Below, in pieces: positions 1 through 8,332 of a stretch of 61,722 nt of DNA (positions within the stretch are counted from its first letter, which is position 1; each line of letters opens with the position of its first letter). The notes below the pieces were generated by a model. It worked only from the letters and a program-made list of their open reading frames with translations. It did not search any database and was not told the DNA's origin. Source of the stretch: Bacteriovoracaceae bacterium. Lineage in GTDB: Bacteria > Bdellovibrionota > Bacteriovoracia > Bacteriovoracales > Bacteriovoracaceae. A program made the translations under genes and the position numbers. Location: assembly GCA_020630335.1 (NCBI GenBank), contig JAHDBN010000014.1, positions 1-61,722 of the forward strand, given 5' to 3'.

Positions 1-126
1 CCTAAAGATATTGAAGAGCCTAAAGATATTGAAGAGCCTAAAGATATTGAAGAGCCTAAAGATGTTGAAGAACCGAAAGATGTTGAAGAACCGAAAGATG
101 TTGATGAACCGAAAGATCTTGATGAA
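1..126 (+). repeat. 18-bp tandem repeat encoding PKD(I/V)EE units
   Basis: Seven consecutive 18-bp units are visible, with a degenerate eighth at 127-144. The first three are identical (cctaaagatattgaagag). Later ones drift at the Pro, Ile/Val/Leu and Glu/Asp codons. The array probably extends beyond the left edge. Because the unit is a multiple of three, copy-number change would lengthen or shorten the protein without breaking the frame. Confidence 0.95.
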
Positions 127-597
127 TCCAAAGATTTTAAATGTGAAATGAAAACTAACAATGGCCAAAAAATCTTGATGGAGGGATATTTTTCTGAAAA
201 AGAAGAAAAAAATGAAACATTAGAATGTTTAGTGATGGACGGTACTATATTCAAAGAAGTCCAAGGTGAGCTTATTAAGCAAAGTAATAATCCTGGAATT
301 AGAATTAGATTTCAAAGAGAAGAGCAAAGAGTTGTGAGTCTTTATGGTAATTATACGAATGAAAATGAAAAGATCTCAGAGATTGATTTTAAAATCTTAG
401 AAAAAAACTTGCTCAGTACCAGATTTTTAAATGATATTAATCAAAATGATGTCGCGGCTAGTGGAGGAGTTGTGCTTTATAAGAAAAATTCTTCAGGAAT
501 TTATCAAGAAACACCAGGTATTGACTTAGATAATAATGCTACTTGCTATTTCTCAGAGTATTTTTATTACAATGTCTTGTTAGAACATCTTCAGTAA
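1..597 (+). CDS. 3' end of a gene with acidic hexapeptide repeats, function unknown
   Basis: The reading frame is open from the first base of the window, so the gene is cut at its 5' end. An ATG at 148 is in the same frame but is very probably internal. The visible part starts with about seven hexapeptides of the type Pro-Lys-Asp-(Ile/Val/Leu)-(Glu/Asp)-Glu, encoded by an 18-bp tandem repeat. A non-repetitive domain of about 150 residues follows; I do not recognise it. It has no visible membrane segment in this part. The acidic, proline-punctuated repeat looks like an extended linker or spacer. The 3' end overlaps convergent lipB by 18 bases. Confidence 0.75.
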   Translation, partial: PKDIEEPKDIEEPKDIEEPKDVEEPKDVEEPKDVDEPKDLDESKDFKCEMKTNNGQKILMEGYFSEKEEKNETLECLVMDGTIFKEVQGELIKQSNNPGIRIRFQREEQRVVSLYGNYTNENEKISEIDFKILEKNLLSTRFLNDINQNDVAASGGVVLYKKNSSGIYQETPGIDLDNNATCYFSEYFYYNVLLEHLQ

Positions 598-1299
598 AAA
601 ACTCTCTATGAATTCCTCACGCTTATTGAGTGAGATTTCAAAAATCTGATCAATTGAAGTGTATGAGCTGACTTGTAATCCACACGGAAATAAAGAGCTA
701 AGTGATGAGTAGAACTCAACATCATGATAAAAGTTAAAAGAAAATCCATGTTGGGTAATAAATCGATCAAGGCCCATGCCAATAGAGCCTACTTTGATCT
801 TGTCGTACCATAGTCCAAGAAATTCACCTTTGTAATGAAAGTTTTCTGTATCCAATTGCTCATTAAGTATAGTTGAACTTGTCTTAAGTAATCTCATCAT
901 GTATGTTTGCAAATTTCTTTTTTGACTTGCGAGATTAAAAATAGGGTAAAAATTTAATTGGCCAGGATAATGAAAAGTTAAGCCACCACCTCTTTTTATT
1001 TGAAATAGAGGTAGAGTAAGATCACTATTTTCTTTAAATGGTACAAGATTTTTCTTTGTACCATTTCTATCTTTTTCAAGGCCAAATCCATTTGTAAGGC
1101 ATGCTTGGTGTGAGCAAAAAAGATAAAGTTCTTCTTTGGGATTTTCTCTCATAAATTCGTTAACAGCTTTAAGAAAAATTACATACTCAGAATATGGCCA
1201 GTCCCAAATTTTTAAAATTGAGTGATTTTTATATATAGAGAGGTATTTAGTTAGTACTGGAAAGTTTTGATGAATGAATTCATTAATTTTCATTTTCAA
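580..1299 (-). CDS. lipB: Octanoyl-[acyl-carrier-protein]:protein N-octanoyltransferase LipB
   Basis: LipB moves the octanoyl group from acyl carrier protein to the lipoyl domains of 2-oxoacid dehydrogenases and GcvH, in the cytoplasm, before LipA inserts sulfur. The protein has 239 residues, close to the family norm. It shows the RGGGLTFHYPGQ block (residues 103-114), matching the family RGGxxTFHGPGQ, the conserved lysine in KVGSIG (Lys169), and the catalytic cysteine in PCG (Cys206). The gene overlaps lipA by 17 bases in the same direction, so the two are translated from one message. Its 3' end overlaps the convergent repeat gene. Confidence 0.9.
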   Translation of the reverse strand: MKMKINEFIHQNFPVLTKYLSIYKNHSILKIWDWPYSEYVIFLKAVNEFMRENPKEELYLFCSHQACLTNGFGLEKDRNGTKKNLVPFKENSDLTLPLFQIKRGGGLTFHYPGQLNFYPIFNLASQKRNLQTYMMRLLKTSSTILNEQLDTENFHYKGEFLGLWYDKIKVGSIGMGLDRFITQHGFSFNFYHDVEFYSSLSSLFPCGLQVSSYTSIDQIFEISLNKREEFIESFLLKMF

Positions 1300-2170
1300 T
1301 GAACTTTAGATAATCAGCGGCTTTGTATGAACTCCTTACCATGGGACCGGAAGCAACAAATCGAAACCCCATCCGGTAGCTTAATCTCTTGAGCTCTTCA
1401 AATTCTTCAGGAGTATAGAATTTTTCAACGCTTAAATGTCTTTTACTTGGTTGAAGATATTGACCAAAAGTTACAATATCAACATCAATGGCCCTAAGGT
1501 CTTCTAATGTTTGATGAATCTCTTTCATTGTTTCACCTAGACCAAGCATAAGTGAAGTTTTTGTTGAGATTTTTGGATAATTTTTTTTATAAAAATTTAA
1601 GCAATCCAAAGTTTTCTGATAACCAGCTCTAGGATCTCTCACTGGGTGAGTGAGTCTTTCAACTGTTTCAATGTTTTGAGCAATAACAAAGGGATTACTT
1701 CTAGCGAGAATATGCATAAACTCAGGTTTGGCATCAAAATCAGGGATAAGGACTTCAACTTTCGTATTCGGATGATTTCTATTTATTTCCTCAACGACCG
1801 CTGCAAAATGAGAGCTTCCGTGATCAGGAAGATCATCTCTATCAACACTTGTAATAACAACATAGTTCAGACTCATGATATCTACCATTTTTGAAGAATC
1901 TGTTATTTCATTATGATTGATAAAACCTTTAGGGTTTCCAGTCTTTACATGACAAAATTTACATGCTCTTGTGCACGTATCTCCTAAAATCATTATAGTT
2001 GCTGTCTTAGCATCCCAACACTCAGATAAGTTGGGACATTTGGCTTCCTCACAAACTGTAAATAATCCCTTTTCTCGAAGAGATTTTTTCACCTCTAAAT
2101 AGCTATCACCTTTAGGTATCTTAGCTTTTAGCCATTTAGGTTTATCTCGAGATATTTCATATGTTTTCAT
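1283..2170 (-). CDS. lipA: Lipoyl synthase LipA (radical SAM)
   Basis: LipA inserts two sulfur atoms into protein-bound octanoate, using one radical-SAM and one auxiliary iron-sulfur cluster. The 295-residue protein has both cysteine sets: the auxiliary-cluster C-x4-C-x5-C (Cys40, 45, 51) and the radical-SAM C-x3-C-x2-C (Cys66, 70, 73). It also has the C-terminal RSSY motif that ligates the auxiliary cluster. It lies directly upstream of and overlaps lipB. No Shine-Dalgarno is visible before the ATG. A weak -10-like TAAATT lies 7 bases ahead of the start. Confidence 0.96.
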   Translation of the reverse strand: MKTYEISRDKPKWLKAKIPKGDSYLEVKKSLREKGLFTVCEEAKCPNLSECWDAKTATIMILGDTCTRACKFCHVKTGNPKGFINHNEITDSSKMVDIMSLNYVVITSVDRDDLPDHGSSHFAAVVEEINRNHPNTKVEVLIPDFDAKPEFMHILARSNPFVIAQNIETVERLTHPVRDPRAGYQKTLDCLNFYKKNYPKISTKTSLMLGLGETMKEIHQTLEDLRAIDVDIVTFGQYLQPSKRHLSVEKFYTPEEFEELKRLSYRMGFRFVASGPMVRSSYKAADYLKFIENEN

Positions 2171-2224
2171 TGAAATTAATTTAACATTTTCTTAAGAGTC
2201 AGAAAACCTCTATGCACTGAGTTA

Positions 2225-3181
2225 CTAGATTTCTTTTAGTAAGCTGCCTTTAGATAGATCAACACTCAAAGTAACAAAACCTTCATCGATCTTATCCATG
2301 CTGTATGAGTAGATTTTTTGCTCATTATAAGTAAAAGTATTTAAATATCTAGAACCATCAAAGATAGAGCTAACAACTTTCGCTTTGATATCATCCCCAA
2401 TTTTTATATGTTCAGGCTTAAGAACTAAGACTCCGTCTTGTTGAATAGATAAAGGAAGTTCTCCAAAAGGACTTATCGTTTTTCCACCTTGATTCTTTAA
2501 TAAAAATGTATTTACGGGGCCAAAAAATCTAGCAGTGAATAAAGTTTTGGGATGAAAGAGTAAATCTAGTGGAGTTCCAGTTTGTTCTAATTGACCGAAT
2601 TGCAATAAGGAAGCAGAATCTGAAAATTTGAGAGCATCCTTTGCTAATTGAGTTGACCAAAGAACAATTTGTTGTCTTTCCTGAATGATCTCTTTGATAA
2701 TTGTTAAAACAATTTGCCTGTTATTATAATCAATACCTGAAAATGATTCATCAAATAGTAATATCTCTGAATCTTTCATAAAAAGTTTTGCAAGAAATAA
2801 TCTTTGCTTTTCTCCATTTGAAAGATACTTAGAATCTCTATGAACAATATTTGTGATTTCAAATTTAAATAAGAGTTCACGAGCGAGATCAATATCATCA
2901 TTAAACTCAGTAAGATATGCTAAAGGCTCAGTATGTCCTGTAAAATCTCCTTCTATAGAAGTTATAGAGTTTACTTTGAATTCCTTAATATTTGTTAATC
3001 CAGAATAGTCTTTAATTTCTTGATTTAAGAGTTTTAAAATAGTTGTTTTTCCTGAACCACTTGGGCCTAGTAGGGCATGAATACTTCCCGGCGGAAGTTC
3101 AAGATTTAAGTTTTTAATACCAGAAGGTTCCTTTGGGTTATAAAGAAAGCTGAGATTGTTAATACTTAGAGACTTCATCAA
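2225..3181 (-). CDS. ABC transporter ATP-binding protein, partner unknown
   Basis: A 318-residue ATPase subunit. Walker A is GPSGSGKT at residues 39-46. The signature is LSNGEKQ, followed by Walker B ILLFDES. The roughly 100-residue C-terminal extension resembles the TOBE-like regulatory region of importer ATPases of the iron, phosphonate or polyamine type. No permease or binding protein is encoded nearby, so the substrate cannot be deduced. The gene starts 6 bases downstream of the small 3187-3405 gene and is probably co-translated with it. ATG ATG gives two adjacent possible starts. Confidence 0.8.
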   Translation of the reverse strand: MMKSLSINNLSFLYNPKEPSGIKNLNLELPPGSIHALLGPSGSGKTTILKLLNQEIKDYSGLTNIKEFKVNSITSIEGDFTGHTEPLAYLTEFNDDIDLARELLFKFEITNIVHRDSKYLSNGEKQRLFLAKLFMKDSEILLFDESFSGIDYNNRQIVLTIIKEIIQERQQIVLWSTQLAKDALKFSDSASLLQFGQLEQTGTPLDLLFHPKTLFTARFFGPVNTFLLKNQGGKTISPFGELPLSIQQDGVLVLKPEHIKIGDDIKAKVVSSIFDGSRYLNTFTYNEQKIYSYSMDKIDEGFVTLSVDLSKGSLLKEI

Positions 3182-3186
3182 AGGTC

Positions 3187-3405
3187 TTATGAAAGGTGAG
3201 GTTTGAATACCTCTTGAGCTAAGTTGCCAACTTGAGATTTTAACTGATCCTTAGAAATTTCATTTGATTCATTAAAGTTTAAGTTGTTTTTTAATACTTC
3301 TTTTTTTAATCCTGTAAACTCAGCGAGTAAATCTAAAGAGATAGTATCTGCGTTTTCAACTTTATCTTTTAATTCATCAAATATCACTTCCACACCTTTA
3401 TTCAA
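3187..3405 (-). CDS. Small hypothetical protein upstream of ABC ATPase
   Basis: A 72-residue acidic, helix-prone protein that I do not recognise. The frame opens with TTG at 3405. In-frame GTG codons at 3393 and 3387 are alternatives, and an AAAGG stretch sits at a plausible distance from the latter. No signal peptide or membrane segment is visible. The tight spacing to the ABC ATPase suggests a shared transcript. It could be a spurious frame, but its position between two genes with no other coding solution favours a real gene. Confidence 0.5.
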   Translation of the reverse strand: MNKGVEVIFDELKDKVENADTISLDLLAEFTGLKKEVLKNNLNFNESNEISKDQLKSQVGNLAQEVFKPHLS

Positions 3406-3470
3406 ATTTTTAAGTATCCTCTTAAATCACAAAAAAAATTCTAGAGCAACGCTTTTCTCTCAAAAAATAA

Positions 3471-4961
3471 TTACTTTATTCCTGTAAGATTTCCTAATGT
3501 GGAGTTACATGCATATGTCTCAAGGCTTGAAACCTTATAGACGCATGAGTCAATCATACTTACTGCTGCAGGGTGATAGTTCCCTGAATTCTTAATGCCA
3601 CCGAAAGGAAGTTTAGAGCTTGCTCCTACGGTTGATCTGTTGAGGTTGAAAATACCCACCTGAACTTCATTCAAACATTTTTTATGTATCTCCGGAGAAT
3701 TTGTAAAAACTGATCCAGCAAGACCAAACTCAGTAAAATTTGAAGCTGAGATTGCCTCGTCAATATCATCATAAGCAATTATGGCGCAGTGCGGTCCAAA
3801 AACTTCTTCTCCGATTATTGGAAATTTTCGTGTATCAGAACTTTCGAGTAAATGTATAGAAGGAGTAGCGTAGGCGCCATTTAAATTTGAATTTAACTTA
3901 AAATCTGGAATTAAATTTTTCCCTCCCTGATCTTCGACTTTCTTAACGTATTGATCAAATGTTTCGAGAGCTCCTTGATCGATGAGCGAACTCATAAATG
4001 GAAGAGATTCAAATTCTATAGGGTGATCAACGTGCATTTTCATAGCAAGACTTGAAAACTTTTCAGAAAATTCATTGATAATATTTTTATGAACAAAAAT
4101 ATTCCCAGTCGAGGTGCATCTTTGACCAGTAGTGAGAAAAGCAGCTTTTAAAATTTCAATAATGCTATGATCTATAGAAGCATCATCATGAACAATAGAG
4201 CTATTCTTTCCTCCGAGTTCTAGAGCAACCATTTTAGATAAATCTTTATAAGTGTTTTCTAATATTTTTTGACCAACAGCTTTAGATCCAGTGAAGAAAA
4301 TTCCTTTTACTTTTGAATGCTTTACAAGCTCTGATGCTATTTTACCATCTCCTACAATAAAGTTCACACTGCCTTTAGGAAAACCCGCTGCATGAAAACA
4401 TTCAATGAGGATTTGAGCAGAGTAAATGGTTTTCTCGGAAGGCTTGAAAATAACACTATTTCCTGAAATTAAGAGACTGAGCATTTGTCCGTTTGCAAGG
4501 TGACAAGGGAAATTGAATGGACCAATTACTAAAGAGACTCCTAAGGGCTTATGAATTTCATGACCAGTTAAACCAGGTAAAACATTCTCAATTTTTTTAT
4601 CAACAATTCTTTTAAGAGAATCATTAATTGTTACATCCACTTTACCAGCGATTGCATTTGCCTCAGTTCTTGCTTCCCATAAAGGTTTTCCTACCTCGAG
4701 AGCAATGGCTATGGCGATATCATCAAGTCTTTTTAATACCTCTTGTTTGTAAGATTTTAATAAATTTACTCTTTCATCAAGGCTAAGTGAACTCATCACA
4801 TGAAAGCCATGAGATGCAGATGTTATAATATCTGCTATATGATTTTCACTGAAATTACTTTTCCAAAGAAGCTTATTATCAGCGGGAGAGTGTTTTTCAA
4901 AAGAAGAACTTCCGCTAATCTCATGAAATTCCCCATTAAAATAATTACCTTGTAAATTCAT
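3471..4961 (-). CDS. astD: Aldehyde dehydrogenase, AstD-like (succinylglutamate-semialdehyde dehydrogenase)
   Basis: The 496-residue NAD(P)-dependent aldehyde dehydrogenase has the FNFPCH segment, the catalytic glutamate in LELGGKNSS and the catalytic cysteine in GQRCTSTG. Both EVGKPLWEARTE near residue 90 and the C-terminal GASSKLPFGGIKNSGNYHP block resemble AstD, which oxidises N-succinylglutamate semialdehyde in the arginine succinyltransferase route. No other ast gene is nearby, so the substrate assignment is inference and another semialdehyde is possible. It overlaps coaE by 4 bases, which points to translational coupling. Confidence 0.75.
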   Translation of the reverse strand: MNLQGNYFNGEFHEISGSSSFEKHSPADNKLLWKSNFSENHIADIITSASHGFHVMSSLSLDERVNLLKSYKQEVLKRLDDIAIAIALEVGKPLWEARTEANAIAGKVDVTINDSLKRIVDKKIENVLPGLTGHEIHKPLGVSLVIGPFNFPCHLANGQMLSLLISGNSVIFKPSEKTIYSAQILIECFHAAGFPKGSVNFIVGDGKIASELVKHSKVKGIFFTGSKAVGQKILENTYKDLSKMVALELGGKNSSIVHDDASIDHSIIEILKAAFLTTGQRCTSTGNIFVHKNIINEFSEKFSSLAMKMHVDHPIEFESLPFMSSLIDQGALETFDQYVKKVEDQGGKNLIPDFKLNSNLNGAYATPSIHLLESSDTRKFPIIGEEVFGPHCAIIAYDDIDEAISASNFTEFGLAGSVFTNSPEIHKKCLNEVQVGIFNLNRSTVGASSKLPFGGIKNSGNYHPAAVSMIDSCVYKVSSLETYACNSTLGNLTGIK

Positions 4962-5575
4962 ATTAGATCCTCAGATAGTTTGTTTGTTATTTTTAAAACC
5001 TCGGTTTTCAAAGAACTCAAATCAGTAAGTTGGCGTGAGTTATTAATATAGTAATCTGCAAGCTCTTTTTTTTCTTCTAGAGACATTTGCTGAGAAATAA
5101 TTTTAAGTGCAAGCTCTTTATCTATCTTGTCTCTCTTACATACTCTTCTGATTTGTTCTTGTTGTTCGCAGTAAACCACAAGACTAGCATCAACGAGCAA
5201 GTTGATTCTTTTTTCAAAAAGTAAAGGCACATCATAGAAAATGATTTTTTCTTTACCTGATATTTTAGACAGAAACCTTTCTTTTAATTGTGGATGTAAG
5301 AAATTTTCAATATTCTTTTTTGTTTCCTCATCATTAAAGAACATCTCTCTTAAGATCTTAAAATTTATTTTATTATCATTACTAACACTCGGGTAATGCT
5401 TTTCAAACCAGTTTAGGGTAGTAGGAAGTTTATAAATTTCTTTTATAAGTTTATCAGCATCAAGAACTAAATGTCCTTGATCTCTAATGATTTGAGATAT
5501 TGTTGATTTACCACTTGCAATCCCGCCAGTAATACCCACAAGTGGGACTTGAATATTATAAAGTCGATTTTTCAT
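4958..5575 (-). CDS. coaE: Dephospho-CoA kinase
   Basis: CoaE phosphorylates the 3' hydroxyl of dephospho-CoA, the last step of coenzyme A synthesis. The 205-residue protein has an early P-loop (GITGGIASGKS, residues 14-24), the DADKLIKEIY segment after it, and the DVPLLFEK motif typical of the family. It overlaps mazG upstream by 20 bases and the AstD-like gene downstream by 4. mazG-coaE-aldehyde dehydrogenase thus form one compact minus-strand unit. Confidence 0.93.
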   Translation of the reverse strand: MKNRLYNIQVPLVGITGGIASGKSTISQIIRDQGHLVLDADKLIKEIYKLPTTLNWFEKHYPSVSNDNKINFKILREMFFNDEETKKNIENFLHPQLKERFLSKISGKEKIIFYDVPLLFEKRINLLVDASLVVYCEQQEQIRRVCKRDKIDKELALKIISQQMSLEEKKELADYYINNSRQLTDLSSLKTEVLKITNKLSEDLI

Positions 5576-6374
5576 TTCTTTTTACTTTTTGCCACAGTAG
5601 TTCTTTTTCTTCACTGGTAAGATTCATAAAATCTTTGTCTGAAATTTTCAGCATTTCTTGAAAGCGAGTATAGAATTTGTTGTTTGCTTTACTCAAAGTG
5701 ATTTCAGGATCAAAGTTTAGGTGTCTTGAAACTTGAGCGACGCTGAAAAGTAGATCTCCAAGTTCTTCTTCTATAGAATTTTCAAAGTTATAAGGAGAGT
5801 TTGTTTCTGGATTTAAAATTGCTTCTTTTAGCTCTTTTAACTCTTTTTCTAATTGTTCAATCGCTTCCTCAGGATTTGACCAATCAAAGTTCACTTTCTG
5901 AGTTCTTGCTCCAATTTTATGAGCCGATTTTAGCGCAGGTAAGTGGAGATCTTTTTCTTTGATAAATTCACTTTGCTTCTTTCCTTCTTTCGATTTTATT
6001 TCTTCCCATCGTTCATGAAGCTCTGGAATAGATATATTATTATCCTTATCAGAAAAAACATGCGGATGCCTTCTAATCATTTTCTCATTAAGAGACTTGC
6101 AAACTTCTTCTATGTCAAAATGATGAGTTTCGCTTGCTATTCTTGAGTGAAGTAAAATCTGTAAAAGAACATCTCCTAACTCTTCTTTCATATTCTTAAA
6201 GTCTTTATTTAAAAGAGTTTGGAGCAACTCATAACTTTCTTCAATGAGATAAGTAGATAGACTGTGGTGGTCTTGTTTTAAATCCCATGGGCATCCTGTT
6301 TCCGGATCTCGTAATTGAGCAATAGTGTTAACTAAAGCATCGAAGTAATGAGTTTTTAGAGTTTTATTATGCAT
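5556..6374 (-). CDS. mazG: Nucleoside triphosphate pyrophosphohydrolase MazG
   Basis: MazG hydrolyses NTPs and dNTPs to monophosphates and pyrophosphate, clearing non-canonical nucleotides. In E. coli it also affects ppGpp levels. The 272-residue protein holds both MazG repeats: an N-terminal GCPWDLKQDH with EESYE and EELGD metal-binding acidic residues, and a second EELGDLLF near residue 203. It is the first gene of the minus-strand unit and is divergent from ybeY, with a 44-bp gap that must hold both promoters. Confidence 0.92.
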   Translation of the reverse strand: MHNKTLKTHYFDALVNTIAQLRDPETGCPWDLKQDHHSLSTYLIEESYELLQTLLNKDFKNMKEELGDVLLQILLHSRIASETHHFDIEEVCKSLNEKMIRRHPHVFSDKDNNISIPELHERWEEIKSKEGKKQSEFIKEKDLHLPALKSAHKIGARTQKVNFDWSNPEEAIEQLEKELKELKEAILNPETNSPYNFENSIEEELGDLLFSVAQVSRHLNFDPEITLSKANNKFYTRFQEMLKISDKDFMNLTSEEKELLWQKVKRNEKSTL

Positions 6375-6418
6375 ATTTTGTCTTACTGTTCATTTAATAC
6401 TATGAATATTCAATAGAA

Positions 6419-6901
6419 ATGAAAATTGAAATTCACGATACATTTAATCACTTAAGAGATCTCGAGCATACAATAAAGAAGCTTGAACAAGTTTCAAGCG
6501 AAGCTTTGAGTATTTATCTTTCAAATTCTTTAGAACAAAAGGAATGTAGTGTCTCATTAGAGATTGTTAAGAACGAGCAAATCAGAGCTCTTAACTTAAA
6601 ACATAGGAATAAAGATAAAGAGACTGATGTTTTGAGTTTTCCTATATTCCAGGATTTAAGAACTGATAGTTCAGAGCTTATTGAACTGCCTTTAGTAGAG
6701 TTAGGAGATATTGTGATTTCTTGGGAAGTATTAGAAAAGCAGGCAAGTGATTTTTCCATTTCTGCACGTGAAGAGCTCATTCATCTCTATATTCATGGTT
6801 TTCTTCATTTATTGGGATTTGATCACGAAATTTCAGAATTTGAAGAAAAAGTGATGACTGACTGCGAAAAAAAACTATTAAATCTCTTTAAATCTTTATA
6901 A
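6419..6901 (+). CDS. ybeY: Endoribonuclease YbeY, rRNA maturation factor
   Basis: YbeY is a zinc-dependent single-strand endoribonuclease needed for 16S rRNA 3' maturation and ribosome quality control. The 160-residue protein has the diagnostic H-x3-H-x5-H zinc motif in HGFLHLLGFDH (His126, 130, 136) and the upstream TDVLSFP segment. It is transcribed divergently from mazG. There is no clear Shine-Dalgarno; the sequence before the ATG is AT-rich. Confidence 0.94.
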   Translation: MKIEIHDTFNHLRDLEHTIKKLEQVSSEALSIYLSNSLEQKECSVSLEIVKNEQIRALNLKHRNKDKETDVLSFPIFQDLRTDSSELIELPLVELGDIVISWEVLEKQASDFSISAREELIHLYIHGFLHLLGFDHEISEFEEKVMTDCEKKLLNLFKSL

Positions 6902-7015
6902 CCTGTTGATTTTATTAGAGTCTTAAGTGTCTTACTTTTTTTCAATCTGTAATATTTCTATGGTCAAAAAGAAGGCCTGTTTCTAAAGTGATAGCATAAG
7001 AGAGTATAAATTTTT

Positions 7016-8332
7016 ATGAAAAGATATATTCCATTCTTTATGGCCTTGTTTTTAGGTGTTCACTCAAAAGCTGTTGTTAAAAATATCTATGGTGGATTGG
7101 GAATTAGGCATAACGATCTGTCTTCTCAGATTGATGACATCGATGGAAATAATTATTGGGTTGATCTCGATATTGGATATGATTATAAAAAGCCTTTTGT
7201 TGATCGAGAAGGTAAGTTTGATCTCTCCTTTAGGTATAATGATGCTGGACATTTAATGTATTCATTAAAAGAAGCTCAATTAACTCATCTTTGGAAAAAT
7301 AGTGAACTTAGCTATGGACGTGTCTTACTTGATTGGGTGGAGATTGATAAGGTTTGGGGGCTTGGAAAAGTTAATAATCTTCAAAACTTTGATTTTTTTA
7401 GACCAGGTCAAGAAGGATTAACGGGAGTTCGTTATAGTTATAGATTTTCTCAAAAATTTGATATGGATATATTTGGTTCTTTTCTTTATGTCCCACAATT
7501 AAATCCAGCTCTTGGAATTGATAAAAAAAATGGAACAATTACTTCTAAAAGTCCTTGGGGACAAGCTCCACAAAGTACGGTGGAAAGTGGAGGGGTAACT
7601 TATAATGTTAAGTACGCTGTAAATGTCCCAAGTATTACTGACGTTGCATTTAAACCAAGTTATGGAGTACGATTTCGATATACTCCAGTTAAAGATATTC
7701 ATTTAACAGCTTATGCCATGAGAAAACCTGAAAACTCATTAGCAACAGTAGTAAAAGCAACTATTGACTCTGCTTCTGATGTTAGCGTTAAAGTAAACAC
7801 ACAGCTATTCCACCATACATTGTTTGGTGGGCAACTAAGCGGTGATTTTGCGAAATACTGGAAAGCTTATCTTAGTTACCTAACAACTATTCCAGAAGAA
7901 AAGCCTGAAGATCTGACATCTAATTCATTTAATTTTGGTTTTGGTATAACAACGGAAAAATATCAAGAAGATTACCTTGGAGCCGGAGTTAAGTTTAAGA
8001 AAAATTCTTTTGCTGCTCATTTAGGTTATCTAGCAAGAGTGAGTGAGTTTGAAAGAAAATCTTTGCTTGATAGTATACCGAAGTGGTCTCAAGCACTAAA
8101 TGTTAATATTGATTATAATCTTAAAGAAAAATATTATCTTGGATTTGATCTTAAATACGATACTTTAACACACGACAAGCTTTATACCTTAGCACTTGGA
8201 TGGCAGCCTCATCATAACTTTAGAGTAAATGTAGGTGCTGATATTATCGGTACTCCTAAAACAGGAGATGGGTATTGGGTAAATTATAGAAGAAATGACT
8301 CTTATTTCACGGAGGTGAGATATGTATTTTAA
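7016..8332 (+). CDS. Predicted outer-membrane beta-barrel protein
   Basis: A 438-residue exported protein. The N-terminal signal peptide is MKRYIPFFMALFLGVHSKA. Many short alternating hydrophobic/polar strands rich in Tyr, Phe and Gly follow. It ends with the aromatic C-terminal strand YFTEVRYVF, whose final Phe is the BamA recognition feature of outer-membrane barrels. I cannot name a family; its size fits a 16-18-strand channel or porin. It overlaps the next gene, a large lipoprotein, by 11 bases, and the ribosome-binding site of that gene (ggaggtgag) lies inside this coding region. The two products probably act together at the outer membrane. Confidence 0.8.
   Translation: MKRYIPFFMALFLGVHSKAVVKNIYGGLGIRHNDLSSQIDDIDGNNYWVDLDIGYDYKKPFVDREGKFDLSFRYNDAGHLMYSLKEAQLTHLWKNSELSYGRVLLDWVEIDKVWGLGKVNNLQNFDFFRPGQEGLTGVRYSYRFSQKFDMDIFGSFLYVPQLNPALGIDKKNGTITSKSPWGQAPQSTVESGGVTYNVKYAVNVPSITDVAFKPSYGVRFRYTPVKDIHLTAYAMRKPENSLATVVKATIDSASDVSVKVNTQLFHHTLFGGQLSGDFAKYWKAYLSYLTTIPEEKPEDLTSNSFNFGFGITTEKYQEDYLGAGVKFKKNSFAAHLGYLARVSEFERKSLLDSIPKWSQALNVNIDYNLKEKYYLGFDLKYDTLTHDKLYTLALGWQPHHNFRVNVGADIIGTPKTGDGYWVNYRRNDSYFTEVRYVF

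Noticed and set aside
7001-7015. TATAAA five bases before the barrel-protein ATG as another leaderless promoter
   Set aside because: Five bases is too short; transcription would start after the A of the ATG, and the -35 match is poor.
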